Of a DNA stretch of 64,000 nucleotides, positions 1 to 12,111 are shown piece after piece (position 1 is the stretch's first letter; every line of letters begins with the position of its first letter). A program made the position numbers and the translations under genes. The stretch is taken from positions 166,501 to 230,500 of the forward strand of contig CAJHNH020008571.1 in assembly GCA_905116865.2 (NCBI GenBank). The letters are read 5' to 3'. This stretch comes from Candidula unifasciata. Lineage: Eukaryota; Mollusca; Gastropoda; Stylommatophora; Geomitridae. The notes below the pieces were generated by a model. It made no database searches. It was given only the letters and a program-made list of their open reading frames with translations, and had not been told where the DNA came from.

Positions 1-41
1 GACTGGCTTATTCGTCCATTTAATTGTACACATTCTTCTTT

Positions 42-124
42 CCACCATACAGTGCACCATACAGTTCACCATACAGTCCAACTTACATCCACCATACACT
101 CCACCATACAGTCCAACATACCAG
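42..124. repeat. Irregular short tandem repeat (caccatacagt-like)
   Basis: Imperfect 10-12 bp units of the type caccatacagt, about seven copies, diverged at single bases. It is followed by sequence with no recognised gene. Confidence 0.7.
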
Positions 125-209
125 CTTTACGTCGGTATTGGTTTCTTCCGTCTGCGTTCCTATTTATTTTCCAGCGCCTCCCCTTTTTTCTCTCGCTCCT
201 TTTCTCTTT

Positions 210-229
210 CACACACACACACGCACACA

Positions 230-304
<75 letters not shown>

Positions 305-306
305 CA
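210..306. repeat. CA then CT dinucleotide microsatellite
   Basis: A short (CA)n run passes directly into about 30 CT units with one interruption near 294. From 307 to about 900 I see no gene. Confidence 0.95.
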
Positions 307-908
307 TATATCTACATGCCCGCCCTTCTGTCTGTCAATGTCATGTATTTATCTGTCTATCAGCCGACCATCGATCTGTCCTTCTGTCTGCGGTTCAATC
401 TTTTATCCCCTCGCTTCAGTCCGTTTGTATGCTTTTGCTCTCTTGCTTTTGTTGTTATCCATAATCAAACCCAAAGGGTCTGCCTGGCTGAGTGGTTTAA
501 CCGTTTATCCCCTCCCTTAATCGTGTTGATTCTCTTTCGGCCTGCCCCTTGTTTCCTGGATGCCAGCGTTTTCGAGATCCACCAGGATCGTCGCCTAAGC
601 TTCGGCTTTATTGCTTCGTGTGGCTTTCAGTGTGGCCCAACAGTCGCTCTTTTAATAGGAATTGATCCGTATGGGATATAATATATTACCCCGAGTCCAC
701 CCTCTCACCGTTAAACGCCTTTATAAACACATACCAATTTTCTTGTAAACAAGGCAGGCCACGAAAAAGATAATGCTGTATGGACGATACACGGTCACTG
801 CCCAGGTTTTGTGCCAAGGAGAAGAGAAGCGTCATCTGTGGTCTTATGTTATGTCGTGTTATGTTATCACAAGCGACGTCACTGCACATTGGGCATTACC
901 ATGCGTGC

Positions 909-1256
909 TCAGTCCTCTGATGCAGCAGTACTTCTAATAATTGCTCCTATGAGGAGCTGGTTATATTGTCTCCAATCTCGACCTCGAAGACGACATAGAC
1001 GTGCTTCACCATGCTTTACTTCCATGTCACGCAATCGTGTTAGTGTCACGGATTTCTCATTATTCAATAGCCCAGTCCGTACAGCGTTGACAATATCTGC
1101 TCTATCCATGTATTTTCTCATAATCCTTAGTACAGTGCTTGCCAGCTCGTCCGCTCGCTCATTTCCCTTCACGCCTGCATGACCCGGTGTGTAGATCCAG
1201 AGAAGAGAGGTTTACTGCGACTTTCGAAAGGTTTCTACCCATTCAGAGTGCATGCC
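909..1256 (-). pseudogene. LINE RNase H domain fragment (broken)
   Basis: Read on the minus strand, this contains the late part of the RNase H domain found in many animal non-LTR retrotransposons: LLWIYTPGHAG followed by VKGNERADELAS, which carries the conserved Asp region. Upstream of LLWIY, the same frame has a stop codon near 1218. The open part runs 87 codons to a stop at 909. RNase H in these elements removes RNA template during target-primed reverse transcription. With the in-frame stop and no reverse transcriptase attached, this is a dead fragment. A second, more decayed copy of the same motif lies at 26395-26525. Confidence 0.75.
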
Positions 1257-1280
1257 GCTTCTTCTTCTTTTTCTTCTTCG

Positions 1281-1312
<32 letters not shown>

Positions 1313-1366
1313 TTCTTCTTCTTCTTCTTCTTCTTCTTCTTCTTCTTCTTCTGTTTTTTTTTCTTC
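1257..1366. repeat. TTC trinucleotide array
   Basis: About 35 TTC units with a few interruptions. The long Ser, Phe, Leu, Lys or Arg open frames across it are artefacts of the repeat. Confidence 0.95.
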
Positions 1367-1606
1367 TGTTTCTGTCTCTTCTTTTTTTCCCTACTGGAAT
1401 GCCTCGCAGCATCAGGACAGGTAGAGATCTTTGAAACGGGCCTTTTGTAGGCTTCGTGTAAAGTACTTTTTAGTGTCTGATGTTTCTGCGGTCCATATTT
1501 TTTGCGTGGTCGACCTATGGTTCTGTTACCGCTGTATCTGTATAACATTGCTCTTTCAATTTAACACTTCTTACTGGAAATACGGAAAGGTACCAACAAC
1601 AGTGTT

Positions 1607-1768
1607 CACACATACACACGCACACACATATACACACCACATGCATGCACCAAAACACCATACACACACACATACACACCCAATGTATTTACCAACACAC
1701 GCGCACACACCACATGCATGCACCAACACACACACACAGACCACATGTATACGCCAACACACACACAC
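1607..1768. repeat. CA-rich tandem repeat
   Basis: Imperfect repeats of CACACA blocks alternating with accacatgcatgcaccaac-like segments. Confidence 0.8.
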
Positions 1769-1769
1769 C

Positions 1770-2010
1770 TTATGACGATGGCCAGTGTTACTAGTCAGAC
1801 TCCCCCGCATTTAGAAGAGTTTTCCACAAATAGAACATACAATTTTAGGACCGCTGTTGCCATCATCTGTATTTAATGTACTTTTTTCTCTCTCTCTCTC
1901 TCTCCCCCCCCCCCCCCCCCAGACGCTTAGCTCTCATCCTTTCTGCAATAATTTTCTTTCTTTATTCTAATATTTTTGGTATTTTTCTCCTCAACACAAC
2001 GAGGTCTGTG
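1770..2010 (-). pseudogene. LINE 3' end with zinc-finger-like tail
   Basis: The minus strand reads GPKIVCSICGKLF, a stop, then MRGSLTSNTGHRHK, resembling the Cys2-His zinc-finger tail at the C-terminus of many gastropod LINE polyproteins. The same region recurs at 8690-8900 (GPEILCYNCGRLFLTR) and 27060-27145 (DPEIPCYNCG), so it is an interspersed family. A poly-C run near 1905-1920 interrupts it. No intact frame remains. Confidence 0.6.
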
Positions 2011-2129
2011 GCATAACTCCAACACTTATCTCAACGGTCAATAACTGTCATAAGTGCCCGTATTTACTACCTTTTAGACCGGTGACAGTTATGTATACGT
2101 TAAGAGTTTTTTTTTTGTTCCCCGACAAA

Positions 2130-2235
2130 AGGAAAAATTGTCCCTGATGATTCGAACTCGGGTCTTCACCATGATAATTCATCTCTCAACAGCCTAGCAG
2201 CCCTTTCTCGTTACTAACAAAACAAATTACAAGAC
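2130..2235 (-). mobile_element. tRNA-like SINE head
   Basis: On the minus strand GAGTTCGAATC is a good RNA polymerase III B box, preceded by about 60 bp of tRNA-like spacing. Body and tail are unclear. Confidence 0.4.
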
Positions 2236-2877
2236 CACTCGTATCAGTCCACGTTCTCTGAAATTAACTCCACAAAAGTAGCCATTCCAAAGAGGATGGA
2301 TCACCGGCGGTCATACTCTTAAGATAAGGACCCCTATCGCATTCCGACCAGACTATCGGTCACGCAGTTTCACCGCCCTTCTGACGTCACAGCCCAGGTT
2401 CCAGGATAGAAGGGACATAACCATAGAAACAAAAGTAATCGATAATATTGACGTCTGATTTTTTTTTTTTTTAAATTCCCTATGATGAATGTTGTCAGAA
2501 TGGGATACAAACAGATAACATACAAGGTTCCGATTCTACGTAGTCATGGTCGTCATCATCACTGTCATCATCATCATGTTGTTATGATGTTCACGTTCAC
2601 AAAGAACTAAGCAGTCGATTAACACGTGCCGTTATATTCAATACTAATTGTATGAGACTGGGTCTACCCTAGCTGATGTCAAAGCCCTGCGGGTCGGTAC
2701 TTCACACTACTTTATAGTAGTAATTTTTACTCTCTCCCCCCCCCCCCCAATACCCTGTACAGTCCCCGGTTTATAAATGGGATGCATAGTTCATCAAGTT
2801 ATGAAAGTATGTATATTTGTTATTTTGTGTGATACCTATGAGAGTCGGGGACCTGAGTTTAATCTTTCTGCTGAACT

Positions 2878-3101
2878 TCGGTGTCTGCTGCTTAGACGGT
2901 GCGAACGCATTTCGTAATGCTGGGGTGCTGGGTTCGATCCTAACTGCGGACGATTTGACTAGCATTTTTTTCGACAATTGTACCGAGAGCTGACCGCTCG
3001 GGGGCAGTGGCAAACTATTGAACGTAGAATTTGCCAAGAAAAACAACAACAACGAAAAACTACCTGGGTTGGTTATGTAACCTCCTGTACAAGATACAAA
3101 C
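2878..3101 (+). mobile_element. SINE-A copy 1
   Basis: A tRNA-related head with the B box GGTTCGATCC at 2931-2940 is followed by a conserved body (GGCAAACTATTGAACGTA, then a CAACAACAAC stretch and GGGTTGGTTATGTAACCTCCTGTA). It aligns along its length with copies at 17442-17657, 29669-29892, 44168-44352 (minus) and 62515-62652. Length is about 224 bp. Confidence 0.8.
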
Positions 3102-3611
3102 TTTTTTTTTTTTAACGGGCCTATGGGGTTTTGACCGTGTATGATTCTCATCCTTGACGTGTTTTTCCTGCAGACTGCAATTCTAAAGTGGACATATTGC
3201 TATCGCAACAATGGCCGTCAACACACGGCCTGTTCAACAGTATTTCTGTAGTTTTACATTCCATGTGGGCGATTTGCCACGTTGGCTTGCCATCTCTTTG
3301 GTTATACCGTGTAGAGAGAATGCAAGGGAGACAAAGACTACATATACGAAATCTTAGAGTCTTCAACTGGAAATAGAAGGCACAATCACAGAGATGGATT
3401 TAGGCAGGTGATATTTGCATCAGTGAACCTCTAGGGCTCGAAAAGCTGAAGAAGATGTTTATTTCGATCTAACCATACAGGCTGAAAAGTGTCGACTGTT
3501 GGCGAGTGCTTCAGGTCATTGAAACGTCATGCAAAATAAATAAGCAAGTATTGATCGCCACTCACAGAAATATAGATGTAATAGACAAATAAACAGATTT
3601 TGTTTGGCACT

Positions 3612-3690
3612 CATGGCAGAGCACTTGTTCCTGCAACGAGGCTTAGTCATCATTTGAAGGTAGCGGGTTCGATTCCCGGCATGGTGGCTT
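3612..3690 (+). mobile_element. tRNA-like SINE head
   Basis: TGGCAGAGCACTTGTT resembles an A box, and GGTTCGATTCCC at about 3666 matches the B box. A related B box (GGTTCAATTCCCGGCACGG) directly follows SINE-A copy 3 at about 29891. It does not fold as a full tRNA by eye. Confidence 0.5.
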
Positions 3691-3744
3691 TAGATTTCGA
3701 TTGTTATATTACGTGCGTCCTCCTGTCTTACTTCACCTTCTCCA

Positions 3745-4315
3745 TAACCGCCCCCCCCCCATAAAACTGGAGAGGAGAAATAGGGGTTCATTAATTTTAT
3801 ACGACCACATCTCGTCGACTTCGATGTTTCGTAGAGAATTCCTAAGGATCCTTAGGGGTTTCCCTAGACAGTACCTTGTAACCCTTTGAAAATAAAGTTT
3901 GTTCGTTCGTTCTATGAGTGCCAATCATTAAATGTCTGTTTTTTAATTTTTTTTTATAGTTTCCACGGCCACAGTTGTTCTCCATCACTCCCCTGCCCCC
4001 ATAAAAGTGCAGCGGGAAAATATAGGTATTTAAATTTTATACGACCACGTCTCGTCGGCTTCGATGTTTCGTAGAAAACTCCTAGGGACCCAAGGGATTT
4101 CCCTAGAAAGTACCATATTATCTTTGGGGTGGGGGAGGGGGTAGGGTTAGGGCTAGTGTTAAATGAAAAGCGACTACTACTAACCTTAACCAGAAAACAT
4201 CTACCCCCCCCCCCCCCCCCGCAAATACTGTTGGACGTTCTGGGGATGTCCCGTCAAATCTCGAAACCGACGAGGCGTGGTCGTAAAAAATTAAAATACC
4301 AAAATAGAGATTACT
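3745..4315. repeat. Three diverged copies of one repeat, two direct and one inverted
   Basis: Segments 3745-3875 and 3993-4112 share TTTTATACGACCAC, TCGATGTTTCGTAGA and TTTCCCTAGA blocks in the same orientation. Segment 4205-4315 carries the reverse complement (ACGAGGCGTGGTCGTAAAA). The first copy ends in CCCTTTGAAAATAAAGTTTG followed by GTTC repeats, which recurs at 47560-47605. This suggests a retroelement 3' end with an AATAAA signal. Confidence 0.65.
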
Positions 4316-4365
4316 GGAGACACTGGAAACATGAAAATGGAAAGATGTGCATTTGTTTGCATTAA

Positions 4366-4855
4366 TCAAACAGGTACCCCAGAAAATGTATCTCCATTAG
4401 TCAAAACAGGTACCGCAGAAAATGTATCCATTAGTCAAACAGGTACCCAGGAAATGTATCTCTATTAGTCAAACAGGTACCCCCAGAAAATCTATCTCTA
4501 TTAGTCAAAACAGGTACCGCAGAAAATGTATGTCCATTAGTCAAACAGGTACCCAGAAAATGTATCTCTATTAGTCAAACAGGTACCCAGAAAATGTATC
4601 TTCATTAGTCAAACAGGTACCCAGAAAATGTATCTCCATTAGTCAAACAGGTACCCAGAAAATGTATCTCTATTAGTCAAACAGGTACCCAGAAAATGAA
4701 TCTCCATTAATCAAACAGGTACCGCAGAAAATTTATGTCCATTAGTCAAACAGGTACTCAGGAAATGTATTTCTATTAGTCAAACAGGTACCCCAGAAAA
4801 TGTATTCCCATTAGTCAAAACAGGTACCCTAGAAAATGTATCTTTATTAGCCTGG
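4366..4855. repeat. 34-bp minisatellite
   Basis: About 14 units of roughly 34 bp built on ATTAGTCAAACAGGTACCC and AGAAAATGTATCTC, with small length changes. No coding function is indicated. Confidence 0.95.
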
Positions 4856-4859
4856 TCTA

Positions 4860-5780
4860 TCATACACACGAGCCTACAATTTAAGAGTACGAACAGAATT
4901 CGTGTCCAGTCATTCAAATAGCAGTACAGGTTTAAGAAACTGACAGGCACCGACGCAGTGTGTCATGAAATCGTCATCAAATATTCATTATCAAGAATTT
5001 CTTCATCGCCATTCAGGGACGTGGGAGCGTGGGAGCTCAGACGACGTGAGTGCCCTAACCCCCCCCCCCCCCTTTTTCACCCCAAATTTTGAGATTGAGC
5101 AACCCCTTCCCCAATAATTTTGTAAGAAGACTAAACAGCCAGCTTTACACATATGTAATGTGTCTCTTCAGCACTTAATCTCTCTTGTGCAGATTCAAAA
5201 CTGACTCTGTTGTCTAGGTGTTATGTCACAGCTCATTCCAGCCAGACTGCTCTTCTCTCCAACTGCCACACAACTTTAAACGACAGTCGACGACAGTTGA
5301 CCCACTTCACAGGTTTATTGTCAATGCGACACAAGCGACAAGAATCAACAGTAGAACTAATCACTTCGCCATTTGGGCAATCTCGCCTTGCTCACGCTCT
5401 AAGTCTCCAGCCACGCTTCAGACGATGGACAGTGGCATGTGCACAACTGGCATAACCAACTGGCCGTGGAGCACAACTGCCTAAACAATAATTCAACACT
5501 GCTCCATTTCTTGTCGTTCGGGACTAACACTCACTCGATTTTCATCATTACAATAAATATCAGCACCATCGACTTATCTTTATTTCATTGCCATCATCAT
5601 CATCTGTAGCAAAATTATCATCATCGTCATCATCATCATCAGGTTAGTCCTCAAAAGTCTCATCATATCGATCAATTTTTTTCTGGGGGGGGGGGGGTAT
5701 GGACTAAACTTCACAAAAACATATCTTCCTAGCGTCAATATTTATGGGGATCCATATTGTTTTGATTGGAGGTTTTTTTT

Positions 5781-5815
<35 letters not shown>

Positions 5816-7075
5816 CACGATCCAAGATTTAAACACCTAACAATTGTCCTAGACGAGCGTGGGCCCAAACAGAAAACAGGTCGACTTCTGCTATTGATTT
5901 TGTGCTAGAAGGAGACAAGTCAGGACATATCCGGATTTGAGACGCGGGGTACATAGCAGATAGAGCGAGGAGACGCTTCTTCCCAAGACTGTAAATGCTC
6001 TATAGTCGACACTAGCATAGATTTATGAGATGATATAGCAGGCTTAACTTCTGGCAGCCTGTAAACCTCAAGTACACATTACCTCCTAGGAGGGGGTGAG
6101 AGAAGAGCGTGTTTGTGTGTGTATGTGAGAGAGAGACTTGGAATTGGGAAAGAAGGGGGGGGGGGGGTGGTGGGAATCAGGCGCACCAAAATAGTAGCTT
6201 AAATCTCTTAAGTGCGTTTCAAGCCAGAATATTTGTAAGGTGGCTGACCATCCGCTCCTACCACCCGCCTTTACTAAATCGCCCTATTCGCCCCCGCACT
6301 ACCTAATGTTCATTTTGTATATTCTACTTTGTTCTAGGAGAGGAAAGAAATGTTTGTTTTCAGATAATTTGCCTTAATTCTTCATTTTAGTGTGCTGTGT
6401 CAATAAGTTTGCAACTACTCATGATCATCGATGCCGCGGATCATGTATGTGTTCTTATCTTATTTATGCCATATAGTTAAACTATCCAGGTGTTAACCGC
6501 TCATTATTTTTCCTGTGGTGTCTCTCCTCCCCCCCCCCCCAACCTTATGTTTGTAAGTTGTCGCTAGGTCTTAGTAACAAGCAGTTGCTACCTAACTCCT
6601 TAAATCTTCAACAGCAAGCGAAGATTGTCTATACTCATAATACTGTTTGTCATCTGGTTAGCTACTCGTCTTGCCTTTTACCCTCTGCTTCTCAAGTAGC
6701 GTCCAGAGCCCACCTACACTCCAGGTTACATCCGTCTCTCCAGATACAGGTTTTCAGTATCTTGTATTGTAGTTGTTGCCTCATCCCACAAAACTGATAT
6801 CACCCCTACCTTGTGCAGCTGCACATTCCATAATAATTCAGATACAAAGTATCAAGTATAACGTACCCGCGATTGTAGACGGCATCTGTGGAAACACCAA
6901 GAAACGTATGATGAGGTGTTTAGTACTGAAAGACGTGAGGCTTTTTTCTCTCCCCAACAAGCGACAAATGGTGCAACGGAGATGAATAAGAGGATTTGGT
7001 CGAAGTTGAAGCCTAGAGGGTCTTATTATTTACCACTTTTTGCGACAGTGTAAGACATCTGACAAGAATGTTGAC
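4860..7075. other. Stretch without recognised gene
   Basis: Contains ATC-rich triplet runs (5590-5645), a long poly-G run at about 5785-5813 and shorter C or G runs near 5060, 5690, 6155 and 6530. The open frames are short and resemble no family I recognise. Confidence 0.6.
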
Positions 7076-7079
7076 TTGA

Positions 7080-8110
7080 GAATCGATATCATAGCACTCG
7101 AGACACTCGCATAAGTGCTCCGTCCCGATCTTCAGCAGCAAGCGAGGAGTTCCAATTCTTATTTTACCAGTAATTGTCTGAATGTGTATCCGTCTCGCCT
7201 TGTGATAAGCGTCGCCATATCCCCTGGTAACTCCTCACAGTGCCATTCTCCTCAGATCGTAATGATCTGTGTGTGCCTCCGCACTGTTCACTGACCCCCA
7301 AAAGGCTCTCACAATATCTAGCTTGTCATACATCAGTTCACCATCAAGTGGTGCAGAACCAGCCAGCCTATCTGCCTGCTCGTTTCCCACACACCAGCGT
7401 GACATGAAGACAATATCCAAGGGGCGCTAACTACCCGGGACCACTGAAGCTATGCTTCCCTCTATACAAGGAGCAGGTCTATCCCCACATTTTCTCACTT
7501 AGTCTGTGAGTCAATTAAAATTACGACATCTGTGTACGGCTGATTCCCAAGCCAGCGGAAGGCAGCAGTGACTGCATCCAACTCCATTCTCAAACTAGAT
7601 ATTGTGATATACCAGGCTTTGTTGCACTAATCGAGGTTCATTCGCTTTTGCTATGAACTCCTAAGCACTTCGTCTACCTCTCAACACAGAGCCATATGTT
7701 TAGATAATCACATCTCATAGGCGGGAATTTGTCATGAATCATTTGTCGAACTTCTGATTCTGCAGCACCAGCTGGCCAATCTCTGCGCTCACGCCCTAAA
7801 GTGATTAGAACCACACACAAGTCCGATTCTTGCTTGCACACTGACCCACTCCTCTCCTCGCCCAAATTTATCAAGCATGCACACATGTCTAATTGTGTCT
7901 TCGGCTTGCGCCATCCAAGACCTTCCTCTTTTCAGTCTGTGACTCTCAGCTTTACCCAGGGCTTCATAGATGAGGTGCTTTTTGTCTGCAGCTATTCTGA
8001 GATATGACTTTGCGTGAAGAACTTTTAGCCTATCTGCAATAATAAGCAGTGCGATCATATATCAGATACATACCACCGGGGTGTCTCTGGTACAATCCAG
8101 AATGACCCGC
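7080..8110 (-). pseudogene. LINE RT/RNase H 3' portion (broken)
   Basis: From high to low coordinates the minus strand reads a reverse-transcriptase C-terminal region (SYLRIAADKKHLIYEALGKA, HRLKRGRSWMAQAEDTIR, GEEWVSV). It then gives an RNase H end (VGNEQADRLAGSAPLDGEL) and a C-terminal tail (TPRLLLKIGTEHL). The order matches gastropod LINEs carrying RT then RNase H. Several frameshifts and stops separate the pieces, so it is dead. The + strand segment 63678-63840 carries the homologous HRLKRGSSWMAQAEVTIR motif. The tail is shared with 37450-37625. Confidence 0.75.
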
Positions 8111-8169
8111 ATGGCTTTATTGTGTATGCCTCTTTGATATTGTGAGAATTTCAAGTCCACAATCTATCG

Positions 8170-8425
8170 TCGACAGGAAACAAGAATAGACCCACTGTCT
8201 CCCCAAACAAACATGTCGTAGGAGTCGACTATTTGGGGCTTCCTTCGAAGTCTGAATTCATATGACCGAACGGCAAGGAACAACGAGCTGCACACAAATA
8301 AGCCAGTAAAATAGAGGTACATACAAAACTCAGGCCCTGGCACAAAGCCAATGTCCAGATGGATGAACAACGAGGATTTCTGCTGGAGTGTACAGCAGGT
8401 GAACAAAAGAAGGAGGAGGAGGAGG
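8170..8425 (+). mobile_element. Repeat-E copy with purine tail
   Basis: Aligns with 17680-17975, 23235-23525 and 37640-37945 over blocks such as AAGAATAGACCCACTG, TCGTAGGAGTCGACTA and CTTCCTTCGAAGTC. It ends in GTGTACAGCAGGTGAAC followed by AAAAGAAGGAGGAGG. The family ends in a GAA/GGA-rich tail; I see no tRNA-like head. Confidence 0.7.
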
Positions 8426-8689
8426 AGATTTGAAGTTACCCTGGTAAGTCCTGTGTCTGTCGTGAACTTCCGGCGATTTAACAACAACGGATATCAAGAG
8501 ACCATATTGTATTTCGGGTAGTGTATTTATCTGTATGCTTCCATGTATGTTGAATTAATTGCACCAACGCACCAGATGAGAAGCAGCGAAATATGCCCAG
8601 CAATAAATTGTGCAGTGTATTGTTTCTTTTCCCCATTCATCATTGGCACCCCTTCGTCTTTCACAGTGTTATATTATGCAATGAGGAGG

Positions 8690-9720
8690 CATGGGACTCA
8701 CAGCCCATGGCGATGGCAAGTGTGACTAGCAAGACCTGCCCTCGCGTTAAGAAAAGTCTTCCACAATTATAGCATAGGATTTCAGGACCACTGTTGTCAA
8801 CATTTTTGTTTTGTATGTTTCTTCTCAAAAGCTCAGCTCTCACCCTTTCTGCAATCATTTCTTCCTTCGTTCTCACTCCATTCCTGATGTGCCCCTTTCA
8901 CACAACACACAACGCTGTTCCGACGAGTCCACTTCAATACCTGTATTATTCATGTTCTGTTTGTACACATCCTTATATCTTAGTAGAGGTCAGCCTCGAC
9001 ATCTTCTACCAATCTTTAATTTGCCATATAGGATTTCCATTAGGACTTTCTATCCTCCATTCTCCAGGTGTGACCGAGCCACTTGAACCATCGTAGACTG
9101 AGCATTGAGATGACTGCTGTAGTACCTGCTCTTTCCAATACCTCAGTGTTTGTGGTTTTGTCTTGTAACTTTTTGCCAAGTATACATCCCAGGCATCGCA
9201 CGTGGAAGCTATTTAGCTGTTTCTCCTTGTGCGAATAAGTTGACCATATTTCACTACCATAAAGCAGAGTTTTAAGAACACAAACCTGATAGACACAAGT
9301 TTTTTTGTTTTAGTCATGAGCTTTTCATTTTTGCGAACTCTTTTTTGTTAATCTGCTCATTGTTGTTGCTGCCTTACCTATCCTGACGTTGATTTCTTGG
9401 TGCAGCGATAGTTTGTTATTCTCCATGGATCCGATAGTTTGTTATTCACCATGGATCCAGGATAGGTAAAATGTCTCCAGTTTTTTATCATCTATGTAGA
9501 ATGCCGGTCCATCATTAACACCTTACACCATAACCGTTGTCTTCTTTTTGCTGACACTTAGTCCATTTTCACAGCATGCATCTGCAAATGCAGACAGTAA
9601 AAAGTATCGCTTCTTTTCTGTGTGGGTGGTTATTGCTGCATCATCTGAAGACAGCAGCTCTCTGATAAGTACCTTTCTTATCCTGTTTTTGGATTTCAGC
9701 CTACGAGTATTGTAAACGCT
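8690..9720 (-). pseudogene. LINE reverse-transcriptase C-terminal half (broken)
   Basis: The minus strand reads YGSEIWSTYSHKEKQLNSFH, then ERAGTTAVISMLSLRWFKWL and GHTWRME, the typical C-terminal RT region of a gastropod LINE. An Arg/Lys-rich stretch follows (RTKEEMIAERVRAELLRR), ending in the zinc-finger-like GPEILCYNCGRLFLTR. Stops and frameshifts occur throughout. The 3' end is homologous to 1770-2010. Confidence 0.7.
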
Positions 9721-9724
9721 GCTG

Positions 9725-11380
9725 TCCGATCGAGAGTGGGTTAATATACCACCCTCCTGACCTCAAAAGCCATGTTTCAAAAGAAGTAAGAAGTATATTC
9801 CAAAGTGGGCAGGATTAAGTATGTATAACATCCCTACTACACACCATTGTTGATTATAAGCTCCTCCTATGCTACATCATCAAAGTTGGTTGTACGTGTA
9901 ATGCTCAGTAAATTAGGTGGACACCTGGTCTTCTTGGCGTTTTGAACAGAATTTAATTGCTTATATCTGCGTTATTTTTAAAAATATATACGTAAAACGA
10001 GAACATTTATACATGGTTGGGGAGGGGAGGGGGAGAACCGGGCCGGAGCCCTTTGCTCGCAACAAATGGCCCGGAGTTGGGGGGAGGGGTGCAGAGCTCA
10101 AGGTGCCTGAGCAACAGGTTCCAGCGTCTATATACTAAGCGGTTTAATGCCCACATATACTGCACAATGTTAGGTATAGCGGCCTTCTGATGTCATTCGT
10201 GTGTTAGTCGTGTGGTGTTAAATATGCCGTTTTAAATACAAATCGACACCGACAACCTTTATTTCCCAGGACAATTCTGGGTACCCATTTCTAGTGCGAC
10301 GACCCGGGGGCCACTGTCAGTTAAAAACAGTAATTAATGGTGCGGAATGGAACCCAAAACCCTGGCTGGTAAAGGGCTTGCTGTATGTAGAGTTAAGAAC
10401 TTGTTCTCGTCTTTTGCATTGCCATAATCATCGTCTTCGACGACGATATCATGATAATTATTATCAGTCTCACCACCACCGTCACCATCGTTATCAACAA
10501 CATCATCAATCTCATCATCATAGGGTGACCATAAGTACCGTTGTCGGGACAGTACCAATTTTTAATTAGGCCCAAACCGTCCCACCGACATTCAAAAGAA
10601 GTGCGGATCTACTAATGTAAACATTTGATGAAGAAGACATCGATATTGGTGAGGACGATGGCGATGATGATGATGAGAACGACGACGAATGCGACAACGA
10701 CGATGATAACGATTTGATTTTCTATTTTAAAGCAATAAAAATGAAGAAGAAAAAGAAAAATCGTTCCCTCTTTATTCAAGTAAATCAGGGAATAGGTTAA
10801 TTTCCTCTCTTTGATCTGTTTACTTCTACGATCAAGAAGAAGAACAATACGAGAAGGTGCAGCAACATGTAGCCAGGCGGGAAAAAAAGTTAATAGATTC
10901 GATTACACAAGTTCATTCAATCATCCGAGCACAACACACAGCCGTGTGAGCTCTCGCCAGTTACCGTTTTCCAATTTCGGATAGTTGTGTTGGAGAAAGA
11001 ACACAAGAGTAGAATGTGTCCAGGCTTGCCAGACGTCATTGTCGTCATGGCAACGATTGATTTGACGGGAAGTTGCCATGGATGGAAATGGTAATGGGTG
11101 CGAAAGGGAGGGCTGGTTAGCCCTAGGAGGTGGTTTTGTGTGAGAGAGAAGTCGATATGGCGAGTGCTGTAATCCCCTGGTTTTCCGTTACACACGTTAT
11201 AAGGGGACGATCTGAGAGGGGGTCATGTTAATGAAGTGCTTAATATGTCGCATGCAGTTTCTGCTCGTGTAAGGTAATCGCTCTTCTCTGTTGGCAGCAA
11301 CGGAAGTATAGAACCACACAGAGGAGCCATTTCCATGTTGATGCTACCGGTTCTGTATTTTTTTATGAATCGTCTTTCTT
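9725..11380. other. Stretch without recognised gene
   Basis: Imperfect ATC/GAT triplet runs lie at 10430-10520 and 10640-10715. Segment 10265-10335 resembles the body of SINE-F in reverse. Nothing else is recognisable. Confidence 0.55.
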
Positions 11381-11384
11381 GCCT

Positions 11385-12020
11385 GGCTACTTGCTGACCT
11401 ACCTTGCTGTTTACGTGCCAGCAGTGCCTACGTGCCAACTTATTTTACTGCCTTTGCGCTTACTTACTTTACTGCCTACTTGCCAACTTACCTTACTGCC
11501 TACTTGCCAACCTTTCTTACTGCCTACTTGCCAACCTACCTTACTGCCTACGTGCCAGCCTAGCTTACTGACTACGTTCCAGCCTCCCTCACTACCTACC
11601 AGCCTACCTTACTGTCTGCTTGCTTTTTATCCACATCTCTATCTGTTTGGCTATCTACATAACCACCTGTCTAGTTACCAACCGAAAATCCCGCCTAGCT
11701 TGTTTTCATTCTAACTGCATACCTACCTACCAAACTGCCAGTCTACTAGCTTATCTACCTACATTCTACCCCTATTCTTACCTGCACAATACTTACTTTA
11801 GCATGTACCTATCTAACTGCCTACCTGCTTCTTACCCACATGTCTGTATGTCTGTCTCTGTGTCTCTCTGTCTAATATAATTTTCTGCTTAACTAGCCCT
11901 CTTGTCTGTTTCCTTGTGGTCTATATTTGTCTATCTGAATACCTGCATAAAACCGATCTGTCTTTTTTCTAACTGCTTATACATTCTCACAAACCCACCT
12001 ATCCATCCAACGATCTATAA
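11385..12020. repeat. Degenerate 20-bp and tetranucleotide repeat
   Basis: About ten units of roughly 20 bp (CCTTACTGCCTACTTGCCAA type) at 11393-11630 fade into imperfect CTAC/CTGT-rich sequence up to about 12020. Open frames here have periodic Leu-Pro-Thr-Cys composition and are repeat artefacts. Confidence 0.85.
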
Positions 12021-12111
12021 TCCCTATAATTCCTTCTTTCGTCCTCTGTTACACGCGTTATCAAAGGACAGTCTGCACAAAAATTGTGGAAGTGGAGAGC
12101 GAAAGATCATG

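Noticed and set aside
4130..4155. TTAGGG-like telomeric motif (also near 52540)
   Set aside because: Only two or three irregular units, not a telomeric tract.
10520..10590. TAGGGTGACCATAAGTACCG, resembling a DNA transposon terminus
   Set aside because: No matching inverted end or target duplication was found nearby.
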